From Polyangiaceae bacterium (lineage in GTDB: Bacteria; Myxococcota_A; Polyangia; Polyangiales; Polyangiaceae): a DNA stretch of 49,192 nucleotides. Position numbers and translations under genes: made by a program. Under the pieces are notes generated by a model that did not search any database, had not been told where the DNA came from, and saw nothing but the letters and a program-made list of their open reading frames with translations. Positions 26,039 to 34,816 of the stretch are shown here, piece after piece (positions within the stretch are counted from its first letter, which is position 1; every line of letters begins with the position of its first letter). Location of the stretch: contig JABSRN010000088.1 in the NCBI GenBank assembly GCA_013214025.1, positions 1-49,192 on the forward strand, read 5' to 3'.

Positions 26039-26530
26039 CTATTTACCGGCAATCGGATAGGTTTTGCCGGCAATTTCCACCACCAAGGTGCCGTCAGCAG
26101 CGGTATCCAGCCACGGTCCCAACTCAAGCTGGGCGGTACGGCTGAATTTAGCGTCAAAACTCTGGGATTTCACACGCACCAAAAGCACATCATCCTCGAC
26201 AATCCTCAAGGATTCGACATCGAGGGGTTCCTCGGAGCCGTCACTGAGCACCGCCCGCACGGCATCCCCATGTTCGCGCAATCCCTCGACAAAATATGGC
26301 GTGCCCTGGACGTCCAAATAGGTCCAGTCGTATCCGTTGCTCAGGATCCAGCGCTCATCGTCCGGGTGCCGGCGCAGCCACGATGCAAACGCCCGAGCCA
26401 TCGCACGCCGTTCCACCTTCGCGCCATCGTGCCAAAACTGGCCCTGGGCATCGAGCACGATCGTGCTTTCCCGCGACTGGCCCTTAGGCGGCGGGAAGCG
26501 AAAGAATTCGGGATGATCGCCGGGGCGCAC
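26039..26530 (-). CDS. DUF1285-like protein
   Basis: A 163-residue soluble protein with no signal peptide. The sequence pattern STIVLDAQGQFWHDGAKVERRAMARAFASWLRRHPDDERWILSNGYDWTYLDVQGTPYFV agrees with DUF1285-family proteins, which have a two-domain beta-rich fold of unknown role. SDGSEEPLDVESLRIVEDDVLLVRV continues the beta-rich part. It begins with GTG at 26530; the frame has a TGA two codons upstream, so no earlier start exists. It stands upstream of the rimP operon in the same direction with about 270 nt between, and may not be co-transcribed. Confidence 0.65.
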   Translation of the reverse strand: MRPGDHPEFFRFPPPKGQSRESTIVLDAQGQFWHDGAKVERRAMARAFASWLRRHPDDERWILSNGYDWTYLDVQGTPYFVEGLREHGDAVRAVLSDGSEEPLDVESLRIVEDDVLLVRVKSQSFDAKFSRTAQLELGPWLDTAADGTLVVEIAGKTYPIAGK

Positions 26531-26696
26531 CTCTCAACCCTAGCACCAGCAGAATATTCGACTGCCGACAATCTCGCTCGCTCTGCCTGCCACGGCTGAT
26601 TCGGCATCACCGAACGCGGCCTCACCCGCGCCGGCCCCTCCCGCGAAAGCTGCGATTTTCGGTAGCGCCAAAGCACCGGAGTGTTAAGTCCCTGCC

Positions 26697-27434
26697 ATGA
26701 ACGCCACCGGAACTGACGACGCGAATCGAGCGTACTACGACGCCTTCTCCAAGGGCTACGAAGACCAACGTGGAGCCAACGCCCCCGACGGCTATCACGA
26801 GCTCCTGGACGAATTAGAAACGGGTTTCGTCCGCCGTTACGGCCGGGGCGCCAACATCCTCGAAGTTGGCTGCGGGACCGGTCTGGTGATGCGACGAATT
26901 TCTGAATTCGCCCGAAGCACTCAAGGCGTCGACATCTCTCCCGGCATGCTGGAGAAAGCGCGAACCCGTGGGCTCAACGTCCAGGAGGGCTCCGCAACCA
27001 AGCTGCCCTTTGAAGACAACAGCTTCGATCTGACCTGTTCCTTCAAGGTACTCGCCCACGTTCCCGAAATTGGAACCGCACTGTCCGAGATGGCCCGAGT
27101 CACCCGGCGCGGCGGCATCGTGCTGGCTGAGTTCTACAACCCCCACAGCCTCCGCGGGCTGGTGAAGCGTTTCGGCCGAGCCGGGGCAATTTCCGACGAG
27201 AAGAATGAAAGCGACGTGTACACACGCTTCGACTCGCCAGCAGAGATCGAGCGAATCATGCCCTCGAACTGCGAACTAGTGGACGCCCGGGGCGTGCGAA
27301 TCTTCGTCCCCACCGCCCACACCATGAACCTGCCGGTGGTCCGAAGTATCTTCCGCTGGGCGGAACGAAAGAGCTGCGATTCGCGATTGTCGCGCTTCGG
27401 CGGCTTTTACATCGCGGCCATGCGCAAGCTCTAG
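26697..27434 (+). CDS. Class I SAM-dependent methyltransferase
   Basis: A 245-residue protein of the UbiE/Methyltransf_11 type. Motif I is ILEVGCGTGLVMRRI, motif II is the GVDISPGMLEKAR segment, and motif III is LPFEDNSFDLTCSFKVLAHVPE. A C-terminal segment GVRIFVPTAHTMNLP may contribute to substrate binding. The first residues ANRAYYDAFSKGYEDQRG are typical of small-molecule or sugar-lipid methyltransferases. Substrate is unknown. It is monocistronic, divergent from the DUF1285-like gene and convergent with the TPR protein gene. Confidence 0.85.
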   Translation: MNATGTDDANRAYYDAFSKGYEDQRGANAPDGYHELLDELETGFVRRYGRGANILEVGCGTGLVMRRISEFARSTQGVDISPGMLEKARTRGLNVQEGSATKLPFEDNSFDLTCSFKVLAHVPEIGTALSEMARVTRRGGIVLAEFYNPHSLRGLVKRFGRAGAISDEKNESDVYTRFDSPAEIERIMPSNCELVDARGVRIFVPTAHTMNLPVVRSIFRWAERKSCDSRLSRFGGFYIAAMRKL

Positions 27435-27489
27435 TCAGCGTACCCCGCGGACGGCTGCCACGGTTCCCCCGACCGAGGAGCCCCGCCAC

Positions 27490-28494
27490 TTAGAAGCGTG
27501 CGCCCCATCCGATAGCGAAGCCATCCTGGCTCGCCATCAGCTGCGTCCCCAGACCCGCAGCTGATGGCTTCTTACGCCGGAGCTCCTTCGGGAGCTTTCG
27601 CCGACGCTCACTCTCGTGTTCCGGCACGTAGGAGGCGTGCGCCTCAATGATGCCCGTGATGGCCGTCACCGCTAGGGCGCCGGCAGACCAGAGAAATACC
27701 TGGTGAGCCACCTGAAGGTTTTCGTTCAACACATCGGTGTCTTCTAGATCGCGAGCTCTCTCGGCGGCCTGATGGTGCAAATCCAACTCGATGGCGGCCG
27801 CACTGATGGCCGTCACACCCAGCGCCGTCTCAGCCCCGAAGAATATCCATCCCAGGAGCGGGTCTCGATTCTGGAACTGCCCCACGCCGAAGGGCATCGA
27901 GGCGAAGGACCGGCGATGTCGCTCAACCACCGGCTGCCGTTCCGCAAAGGATTCCAGACCCAAAATACGTTGTCGCTCTGCCGCCTCCCTCGCCTCGGCG
28001 GAGCGACGCGCCGCCTCGGCTCGCGCCAGACGCTGATCCTGCGCGCGGGTGATTTCTGCCAATAGCGTCTCCCGAACAGCAAAGAATCGATCGATGACAG
28101 GGATCGGGAACACGATGCCATCGGGAGGTGACATTTGAGGGTTCTCCTGAATAGCCAAACGAAATTGTTCGCTGGCACTCTTCTCATGACCCAGCGCCAG
28201 CTGACAGGCCGCCAGGTACGTGCGAGCCTGTTCGCGAGATTTCGGCTCACGAACGCCGTCGTGCTTGAGCGCGCTTTCAAAAGCCGTCACACACTCTTCG
28301 TAGCGACCGGCTTCGAAGTACGTCGCAGCCCGGTCGACGAGCTGCCCTTCCGACGGCGCTACGTCGACGACGGGCGGCGTGTCCTCCACGGCTGCTGCGG
28401 GCTGCGCGACCGCAGACCCAATGCCGGCAGTCGCGCACGCCAGCACGCCCCCGGCGGGGAGCCGCAAGAAGACTGATAGGGAGAGATGTCTCAT
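27490..28494 (-). CDS. Exported TPR-containing protein
   Basis: A 334-residue protein with a signal peptide (LPAGGVLACATAGIGSAVAQ). Residues about 45-125 carry TPR-like helices (ATYFEAGRYEECVTAFESAL, ARTYLAACQLALGHEKSASEQFRLAIQENP). A charged Arg/Ala/Glu-rich segment (about 145-190) looks like coiled coil, and two hydrophobic segments follow (WIFFGAETALGVTAISAAAIEL and VFLWSAGALAVTAITGIIEA). FGVGQFQNRDPLLGWIFFGAE resembles membrane-embedded parts of proteins of the DUF5683 kind. The C-terminus is short and ends in Phe. It follows the Ser/Thr kinase gene by 45 nt in the same direction, so the two are likely co-transcribed, perhaps as sensor partner or target. Confidence 0.75.
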   Translation of the reverse strand: MRHLSLSVFLRLPAGGVLACATAGIGSAVAQPAAAVEDTPPVVDVAPSEGQLVDRAATYFEAGRYEECVTAFESALKHDGVREPKSREQARTYLAACQLALGHEKSASEQFRLAIQENPQMSPPDGIVFPIPVIDRFFAVRETLLAEITRAQDQRLARAEAARRSAEAREAAERQRILGLESFAERQPVVERHRRSFASMPFGVGQFQNRDPLLGWIFFGAETALGVTAISAAAIELDLHHQAAERARDLEDTDVLNENLQVAHQVFLWSAGALAVTAITGIIEAHASYVPEHESERRRKLPKELRRKKPSAAGLGTQLMASQDGFAIGWGARF

Positions 28495-28539
28495 GATTGC
28501 GCTCGGCGACAGCTCCCGAACGCTACGCGCCAGAGTCGC

Positions 28540-30339
28540 TCAGCGCCAGTTTAGCTGTGTTCGCTGACCGGGTCGAAGCGTAACCTCCAAAGCCTTCGCC
28601 GGTATACCTTCCGTTCCTGGAGCTGGCTGGAGCTCACAACGAGCGCTTATCGAAGGGCGGGACATCGGTACCAAGCGCTCTCCAGGAGCCTCCATCGAAC
28701 CCAAAAACAACGTGGGGCACAGCACTGAACCCTTACCCGCCGGGACAGCCAGCGTCGCGTCCCGGTAGGAGATGCGGCCGACAACCCGGAGTTCGTCCTG
28801 TCCCGCCGCGATCTTCACGGTCTTTCTCTCACCGGTGCAGCAAGCAGTATTCGGCGGCAAGAACTCGAACTCGTGCGAACCGACCGATAGATCGTGAGAA
28901 CGCGCAAACCATTGGCGTGGCTTTCCGTCGATCAGCAACCGGCCGCCGGGACCCGCTATGTGCACCCGAACCGCACGCATGCCAGCCAGCGCATGGGATG
29001 CCTTGCCTCTGGGTGCTATCGGCCGGGGCACTGCCTTGCGTGGGGGAGGGCGACGGGGCTGCTCCGACGCCACTGGTCGGGCAATAGCCGTCGGGACCGC
29101 CGGACTGTCCCCAGCGACCTCAGTGGGGCCAGCGGGCTCGCTGAGGGTTGGCGGCGGCACACTCCCCGCCCGCTGTGCGAGCCCCATCCACACAGCGCCG
29201 ACAACACCCACACCGAGAGCGCCAACGACCACGCGCCGAAAGGCCCGGCGCAATTGGCGACGGCGTGCGAGTGAACCGACCGCTGCGAGGATTTCCGAGT
29301 CCCCGGGCTTGTAGGCCAGGGCGCGGTTGTACTCCGCCGAAGCGATTTGAACATCGCCTGCCTCGCGCGCCCTGCACGCCCGAGACAGCAGCTCCGGGAC
29401 CACACGCGCCGCGTAACTATCGGCATACTGAGTGCTGTCCGCCAGGTACTCACCCAACACGACCATGGGCTCGTCCAAGTCGAAGGAGTTCAGCTCGTTG
29501 GATAACGCCATAGCGAACTCGTCGATACTTGAAAATCGTTCTTCCGGCGCCACGCTCAGTGCTTGTTCGAGGATGTCGCTCCAACGCGCCCCCACGCTGG
29601 CTCTCTGTTGCACCGCGGTCGGGTGCTCTCCGTCCAACACCCGCCGCAACACCTGCGCCGGGTTGCTGCCAACAAAGGGGAGCTGCCCCACCATGCACTC
29701 GTACAGCAATACCGCCAGACCAAACACGTCGGCGCGGACGGTGACTTCTCCGCCCTCGATCTGTTCCGGCGCCATGTGGGCGGGTGAACCGAGCACCTGC
29801 CCCGTCGAAGTAATTCCCTGGGCATCCAACATCTTCGCGATGCCGAAATCTGTCAGCTTGATACTGGGAAGCATGCCGGGCTCTTCGTCCCTGGGCAGTT
29901 CGACGAGCACGTTCTCTGGCTTGATATCGCGATGGATGACGCCGTTTTCGTGAGCGTGAGCGAGCGCAGCTGCGACCTCAAGAACCGCCATGACAGCGAC
30001 CTCCGCCGGCATGGGATGATGCCGGTCCAACAACTCCCGCAGGGAGGCACCCCGAACCAACTCAACGATCAAATAACGTTCGTCGGTTTCCTCGCCGGAG
30101 ACGTCGAACACCTGAACGATGTTTGGGTGACGAAGCTTCGCCACGGCCTGGGCCTCACTGACGAATCGCTGAGAGACTTCCTCGTTCTCCCGCAAATGCC
30201 GATGAATCAATTTAACGGCGACATCGCGCTGGAGCCGCTGATCGTGGGCACGGTAAACCGTCGCCATTCCCCCGTGACCGATCTCCTCGAGCAGATCGTA
30301 CTTCTGAATCCGTGGGACTGATTGGATGGCGGTAATCAT
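28540..30339 (-). CDS. Membrane Ser/Thr protein kinase with PEGA-like C-terminus
   Basis: A 599-residue eukaryote-type (Hanks) kinase. Gly loop EIGHGGMATVY, ATP lysine Lys43, catalytic HRDIKPEN (Asp138), DFG at 164-166 and APE-like APEQIEG near 190 are all intact. Residues about 290-365 form a cytoplasmic linker with a TPR-like stretch. One membrane helix lies at about 369-388. A Pro-rich stretch and an extracytoplasmic domain (about 450-599) with HIAGPGGRLLIDGKPRQWF and VGSHEFEFLP in PEGA-like beta-sandwich style follow. Myxobacteria carry many kinases of this design for sensing envelope or nutritional cues. The ligand is unknown. The exported TPR protein gene follows in the same direction. 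Confidence 0.93.
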   Translation of the reverse strand: MITAIQSVPRIQKYDLLEEIGHGGMATVYRAHDQRLQRDVAVKLIHRHLRENEEVSQRFVSEAQAVAKLRHPNIVQVFDVSGEETDERYLIVELVRGASLRELLDRHHPMPAEVAVMAVLEVAAALAHAHENGVIHRDIKPENVLVELPRDEEPGMLPSIKLTDFGIAKMLDAQGITSTGQVLGSPAHMAPEQIEGGEVTVRADVFGLAVLLYECMVGQLPFVGSNPAQVLRRVLDGEHPTAVQQRASVGARWSDILEQALSVAPEERFSSIDEFAMALSNELNSFDLDEPMVVLGEYLADSTQYADSYAARVVPELLSRACRAREAGDVQIASAEYNRALAYKPGDSEILAAVGSLARRRQLRRAFRRVVVGALGVGVVGAVWMGLAQRAGSVPPPTLSEPAGPTEVAGDSPAVPTAIARPVASEQPRRPPPRKAVPRPIAPRGKASHALAGMRAVRVHIAGPGGRLLIDGKPRQWFARSHDLSVGSHEFEFLPPNTACCTGERKTVKIAAGQDELRVVGRISYRDATLAVPAGKGSVLCPTLFLGSMEAPGERLVPMSRPSISARCELQPAPGTEGIPAKALEVTLRPGQRTQLNWR

Positions 30340-30542
30340 CGAGGTATCGAGGACAGCTGTCTCGCCGACCCGTCACTGCTGTGAGACTATCAATTCTCGC
30401 ACTGTTAGGCCGCCTGAGCCCAGGTGAAATGTGCCCCGAGAAGGAGCGGACAGGGGAGAAAGTTCCGTTTTGACGCCGTCCCAGGCTCCCAGAAAGGAGG
30501 GTCTGGCGCCCCCAGCAGCCCCATTGATCATTCGCCTAGGCT

Positions 30543-30564
30543 CCCCTGCCCTGCTAATCAGGGG
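30543..30564 (+). promoter_or_regulatory. Hairpin over the lysA ribosome binding region
   Basis: CCCCTG (30543-30548) pairs exactly with CAGGGG (30559-30564), and the ATG follows after 2 nt. The AGGGG would be the Shine-Dalgarno sequence, so folding could hide it. The 2-nt spacing is short, which leaves open that translation starts further down. No riboswitch was recognised upstream. Confidence 0.4.
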
Positions 30565-30566
30565 CC

Positions 30567-31817
30567 ATGTCTGGCTTTCAGCGAAATTCCTCAGGGCAAG
30601 CGGTGATCGGCGCGGCGGTTCTCCAACACATCGTCGAGACCGGCACGCTCACCACTCCAGCGTACATCTACGATTTGGATGGAATCGAAGAGGGGGCGAA
30701 AGCCCTGGTGGACGCCCTAGGCCACGACAACATCGTCGCCTACGCAGTCAAAGCGAACACAGCAGGCTCGGTCGTCAAGCGCGTCGCCCGCGCCGGTGCT
30801 GGAGCCGACGTGGTCTCAGCGGGTGAGCTTCAGGTAGCCCTGGCATGCGGCGTCCCCCCGGCTCGAATCGTGATGAGCGGCGTTGGAAAAGACACGGCCG
30901 AGTTTGACCAAGCCATCAGTGCCGGCATACGCGGAATCCAGGTGGAGAGTGTGGAGGAGATCGCGCGACTGGCTGCCCGGGCTTCCGCGCTGAGTCATGA
31001 CGCGAACGTTTCAATCCGTATCAACCCCAGCGTGGAGATCGATTCGCACTCGCATATCGCGACGGGCCACGACGAAGCCAAGTTCGGCGTGCACCTCGAT
31101 GATCTCGACCGCGCTTGGGCCGCCATTGATGCCGCGCCTCACTTGAAGGCTGTCGGCGTCTCAGCCCATGTCGGCTCGATGTTGACGTCCCCGGAGCCCT
31201 ACGTCGCGTCCGCGAAAGTTGTGTGTGACTCGGCCAAGGCTCGGCGTGCCATGGGCAAAATGTTGGAGTTCGTGGACCTCGGCGGTGGCTTCGGCATCGA
31301 TTACGGCGGGCAACCCGCGCAGCCGCCCACGGTGTTCGCCAAGGCAGCTCTGCAATTGCTCGCCGAACAAGAACTCGCGGACCACCAGCTGGTAGTCGAA
31401 CCCGGTCGTTCCATCGTCGGCCCCTACGGGGTGTTGCTGACTCGCGTGCTCCAGTCGAAGACCAGCAGCCCCCGTCGCTGGGCAATGATCGATGCGGGCA
31501 TGAACGACCTACTGCGCCCGGCCCTGTACCAAGCTCATCACCGAGTCGAATCCCTCAGTGCGCCACCTTCGGGTACGCCCTGGCGAGTGGTCGGTCCCGT
31601 CTGCGAAAGCTCGGACGACTTCGGTCTGCACGCCATCAGTGAGACGCTGCCCGACTACGTGGTCATTCGAGACGCCGGAGCCTACGGCTTTACACTCGCC
31701 AGTGAGTACAATGGCCGCGCCTTAGCCGCCGAGGCATTCATCTCCAAGGGGCAGATCGAATCCATTAGCGCATCCCCTGGTGTGGATGCATGGATCAAGA
31801 GCCGCCTCGACGCTTGA
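30567..31817 (+). CDS. lysA: Diaminopimelate decarboxylase
   Basis: A 416-residue PLP enzyme that decarboxylates meso-diaminopimelate to lysine, the last step of lysine synthesis. PLP lysine Lys62 is in AYAVKAN. SAGELQVAL and the VDLGGGFGIDYGG barrel strand follow, then EPGRSIVGPYG, with VGPVCESSDDF near the dimer interface supplying the active-site cysteine, and DAGAYGFTLASEYNGR near the end. Length is normal. A GTG at 30603 gives a shorter form beginning IGAAVLQHIVE. It stands alone, divergent from the kinase gene, with a 227-bp gap. Confidence 0.95.
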   Translation: MSGFQRNSSGQAVIGAAVLQHIVETGTLTTPAYIYDLDGIEEGAKALVDALGHDNIVAYAVKANTAGSVVKRVARAGAGADVVSAGELQVALACGVPPARIVMSGVGKDTAEFDQAISAGIRGIQVESVEEIARLAARASALSHDANVSIRINPSVEIDSHSHIATGHDEAKFGVHLDDLDRAWAAIDAAPHLKAVGVSAHVGSMLTSPEPYVASAKVVCDSAKARRAMGKMLEFVDLGGGFGIDYGGQPAQPPTVFAKAALQLLAEQELADHQLVVEPGRSIVGPYGVLLTRVLQSKTSSPRRWAMIDAGMNDLLRPALYQAHHRVESLSAPPSGTPWRVVGPVCESSDDFGLHAISETLPDYVVIRDAGAYGFTLASEYNGRALAAEAFISKGQIESISASPGVDAWIKSRLDA

Positions 31818-31937
31818 GCGCATCGGCTGCATTGCCGCGTTGGTTTTCCGACGCCCACTCTACCCCGCCGGCATCCAACACCAGCGATGCACGTTTTCCC
31901 GAGGGCTAGGCTCCCGGGGGGCTAGGGGCAAAGTCGT

Positions 31938-34208
31938 TCACTTGGCTTTTTGAGCGGCTGTGCTGGTTGACGACGCTCGTTTTTGCGTTGTCGTGGACGA
32001 TGCTCGCTTTTGAGTTGTTGTACTCGCAGCGGACGCCCGCTTTTGTGCGGGCAAACTGGTGGAGGACTTTCGCTTGGCAGCCGGCATAGCCGCCGCCGAC
32101 TTCCGACGGCGCGTCCCGCTTTGACGGCGGTCGGGTGCCACGGAAACGCGCCGCGCCGGGGGCGCAGTGGAGCGCGTGCGGTAGGCCTCGCCGTCGAGGT
32201 AAACCTCGATGCCCAAAGCACGACAGCGGGACGCAATTCGTTCGATGTCCACGCCGGCGCAAACCAGAAGACCGCCAGGCGGCGAGGGGTCGACGAACAT
32301 CTCCGAGGTCTGGCGGCGGCTGCGGAGCAATTCTCGCAATTCGGGGTCGTCCACCCAGAGGAAACCTTCGGAGGCGACGAACTCCGCTCGACCCAATACC
32401 GTGCTGGCTTGGGTGAGCATCCGTTGAATCGGGTCCGAAAGTGCCGCGACCGCAGCGATTCGCCGCTGAATGGAGTCTCCGGATAGACCGCCACCCAAAG
32501 CGCGTGCTACACCTGCCTGGTTGATCACCACATCGAGATGATTGGTGACGCCCCCCAGATCGATGAAGGGGGCGAGGGCAATGACGTCCCCGACTTTTGC
32601 GTCAGCACCAATACGTAGAGCCTGATTGTCCAAGAAGCGAGACTCGGCACCCGCTGGAAGGGCCTCGTCACTCAAGAAGGCACGCGCGCGCGCCGTGATG
32701 CGGAGGGTCGGGCTCATCTCCGGGTCCGAGTCGTCGTCCATGCCCACGTCGCCCAAGTCCACAGCGCCCAAGCGATGCAGGGTTTCCAGAGCGATGCGCT
32801 GAGCGACCTCAGCAGGAGTCATCGTCTCTACCCCGGAGCGCTGTGCCCATCGTTGCAGGAGTCGACCCACGCCAGGGGTTCGGCTGTCGGTTCGCACATA
32901 GCCAGCAAGTGCTTCCCACGGTACCCAGCGGCCCTCACCGAGCTCACCGAGCGCGTCGACCACCATCTCGCGAAGAACACCAACGGCGCTGGCTTCCCGG
33001 GCGCCTCGTAGAACTTCGCCTTCCGGGCGAGCGTCGTCCCACGCTCCACCTTGATTCCAAGCATGGAACAATCGTTGGCCTAGCTCGCCAACAGTCCAGG
33101 AACCGGGAGGAGTGCCGGCGTCAGCAGCCGAGGTGTCCCAGAGACCGATCGCCCGACTCAACGCCGCGATCAGTGCGACGTCCTCAACATCTCGCCCGAG
33201 GCGAGTGGCAAATTTTTGAACTAGTGATCGCGGTGTACCGACATCAGCGCGAACCGCGTTGGCCGACTCGCGTACCAAGATCGCCATGGCCAATGCCAGA
33301 GGAACCGGATCGGCAGCGAACTGCGCACGGCGCGGAGCATGATCTTCACCGAGCACAAAGGTTCGGATCTCCCCTCGGCGCGCGTTGCGCTCGTTGCGCT
33401 GGCGCGCGCCAACCACTCGCCCGACCTCGCTGGGGACGATGTGACGGTTGGGGTGAATCGGCACGAGAAAGCCACGACGCTCCAGTGCGAATCCCACTCC
33501 ACGACGGGATGGAGTCGCGCCCCCTGCTCCGCGGAGGCGCATCGGTTCGCGCTCGAGATCGAGCAGCTCTTCCGTGTCTACCTCGCCACCCAACTGTTCA
33601 ACAGCCTCCAACAATTTGCGTTCGAGAGGCGCCAAGCGAGCGACTTCCTCGTCCAAACGCTGGGGATCGTTGAGAGCCTCCCATGCCGGCTCCAAGGAGA
33701 GGGAAATGGGCGGAGTCGCTGGCCGACCCAAATAATGCGTGGCGATGCTGCTCGCGACGTCCGGGGAAACCTGAGACAGCAGCGCGCGGAGGCCTCGCGG
33801 GTCATCGCCTTCCCATGTGCGGAGCTGCACGAGGTACGCGATCGGGAGAAGTAGTTCTACGCCGCCATTGTCGCCACCACGGGCGAACACCATGCCTCGA
33901 GCCACGAGGGGCTCAACCGCGGCCGGCAAAGCTTCGACCTCCAACACCCCGCGAGCTTCGCAAATCCGATGCAAGAGCTCGATGGTGGACATCGGGAGAC
34001 GCGCGGGGTCGCGGGCTTCTGGCAGAGCAACCAAGGCGCGCGCCACCTGGGACGCGGTATCAATCCGCTTGGTGGGGTCGATGTTGATCTTCAACCGGTC
34101 CGTAAGATGTTTGATCTCCGATTTCGGTAAAACGCGGAGAACGTCCGTCAAGCGCAGCGCGCGCGGAGGCGATTCGATCTCAGGTTCATGTGTGTCTTGC
34201 TTGCCCAT
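31938..34208 (-). CDS. Helicase-associated (XPB/Helicase_C_3-like) domain protein with histone H1-like tail
   Basis: A 756-residue cytoplasmic protein without helicase motor motifs. Residues about 1-520 are helical with winged-helix-like segments. The part from about 520 to 690, including LRIGADAKVGDVIALAPFIDL, LSGDSIQRRIAAVAALSDP and LLVCAGVDIERIASRCRALGIEV, resembles the helicase-associated domain (Helicase_C_3 type) found in XPB-like and standalone bacterial proteins. The last about 75 residues are a Lys/Ala/Ser/Thr-rich tail with repeats (TTTQKRASS, STTTQKRASS), like histone H1 or bacterial KA-rich DNA-binding tails. The frame begins at 34289; ATG 34208 (MGKQDTHEPE) is chosen because GGAGAG precedes it. 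A role on DNA is inferred from the tail. Confidence 0.7.
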   Translation of the reverse strand: MGKQDTHEPEIESPPRALRLTDVLRVLPKSEIKHLTDRLKINIDPTKRIDTASQVARALVALPEARDPARLPMSTIELLHRICEARGVLEVEALPAAVEPLVARGMVFARGGDNGGVELLLPIAYLVQLRTWEGDDPRGLRALLSQVSPDVASSIATHYLGRPATPPISLSLEPAWEALNDPQRLDEEVARLAPLERKLLEAVEQLGGEVDTEELLDLEREPMRLRGAGGATPSRRGVGFALERRGFLVPIHPNRHIVPSEVGRVVGARQRNERNARRGEIRTFVLGEDHAPRRAQFAADPVPLALAMAILVRESANAVRADVGTPRSLVQKFATRLGRDVEDVALIAALSRAIGLWDTSAADAGTPPGSWTVGELGQRLFHAWNQGGAWDDARPEGEVLRGAREASAVGVLREMVVDALGELGEGRWVPWEALAGYVRTDSRTPGVGRLLQRWAQRSGVETMTPAEVAQRIALETLHRLGAVDLGDVGMDDDSDPEMSPTLRITARARAFLSDEALPAGAESRFLDNQALRIGADAKVGDVIALAPFIDLGGVTNHLDVVINQAGVARALGGGLSGDSIQRRIAAVAALSDPIQRMLTQASTVLGRAEFVASEGFLWVDDPELRELLRSRRQTSEMFVDPSPPGGLLVCAGVDIERIASRCRALGIEVYLDGEAYRTRSTAPPARRVSVAPDRRQSGTRRRKSAAAMPAAKRKSSTSLPAQKRASAASTTTQKRASSTTTQKRASSTSTAAQKAK

Positions 34209-34816
34209 AGTGACTCTCCGCCGACTGTTTCGGTCAGCATATAGCGCGAGGACTATCGCAGTTTCGTTCGTGTCAGTCCAGGCCCCCACCCGTGTGTGGA
34301 CGCTATGAGCGAGGCTCGAAGACGCGTGTTTCTATTAGCGAGCGCCTATAAAAACTATAAACGAGCGCGCAAGTTATTCAGTTCTTGCGACACACATTTC
34401 AAAGCTGCAATGAGCACGTTTCATCAACGTAAGACTCGCGCCTAAAGTTGCCAGGGTCGTTTTGTCCACTGCGCAAAGAACTCATAGCGCCGACAATTTA
34501 TTCCCTCGGAGTCAAGCGCAAGTTTTCCCAAACGCTCTCAGGTACTTGGCGGGATCAAGCACGCGTCCCGCCGTGCCATTCCTGTCAACACGAATTGCGT
34601 GCCCGCAGAATTTTCGCCCCGGCAGCCAAACGCTGCACACGGGGTGGCGGAACACCCCCCGATCGGGAAAAGATCCGGAAACAGATGCGCCGTAGGGCAA
34701 AAATTGCCGGAATATCCGCGCCGACGACGTTCGAAATAACCAAAAATAGGCTAGAGCTAGTCGCCCGTGCCGGCCGAAATATTCCTCCCTTCGCCTCCAA
34801 AGCGCAATAATCACTC
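34209..34816. other. Gene-free divergent intergenic region
   Basis: About 600 bp between the helicase-associated protein gene and the HD phosphohydrolase gene. Open frames of 60-160 codons occur but have no domains, and they overlap each other on both strands. An AT-rich island (TATAAAAACTATAAACGAG, about 34347-34365) sits between two CGAGCGC words and is the best place to look for promoters of both genes. Nothing else was recognised. Confidence 0.5.

Noticed and set aside
30340-30566. Lysine riboswitch upstream of lysA
   Set aside because: No five-helix lysine aptamer or conserved core words were recognisable, and only the short hairpin next to the start codon can be supported.
34448-34810. 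120-codon plus-strand ORF before the HD phosphohydrolase gene
   Set aside because: No domain, no ribosome binding site, and frames on the opposite strand are equally open. Treated as non-coding.
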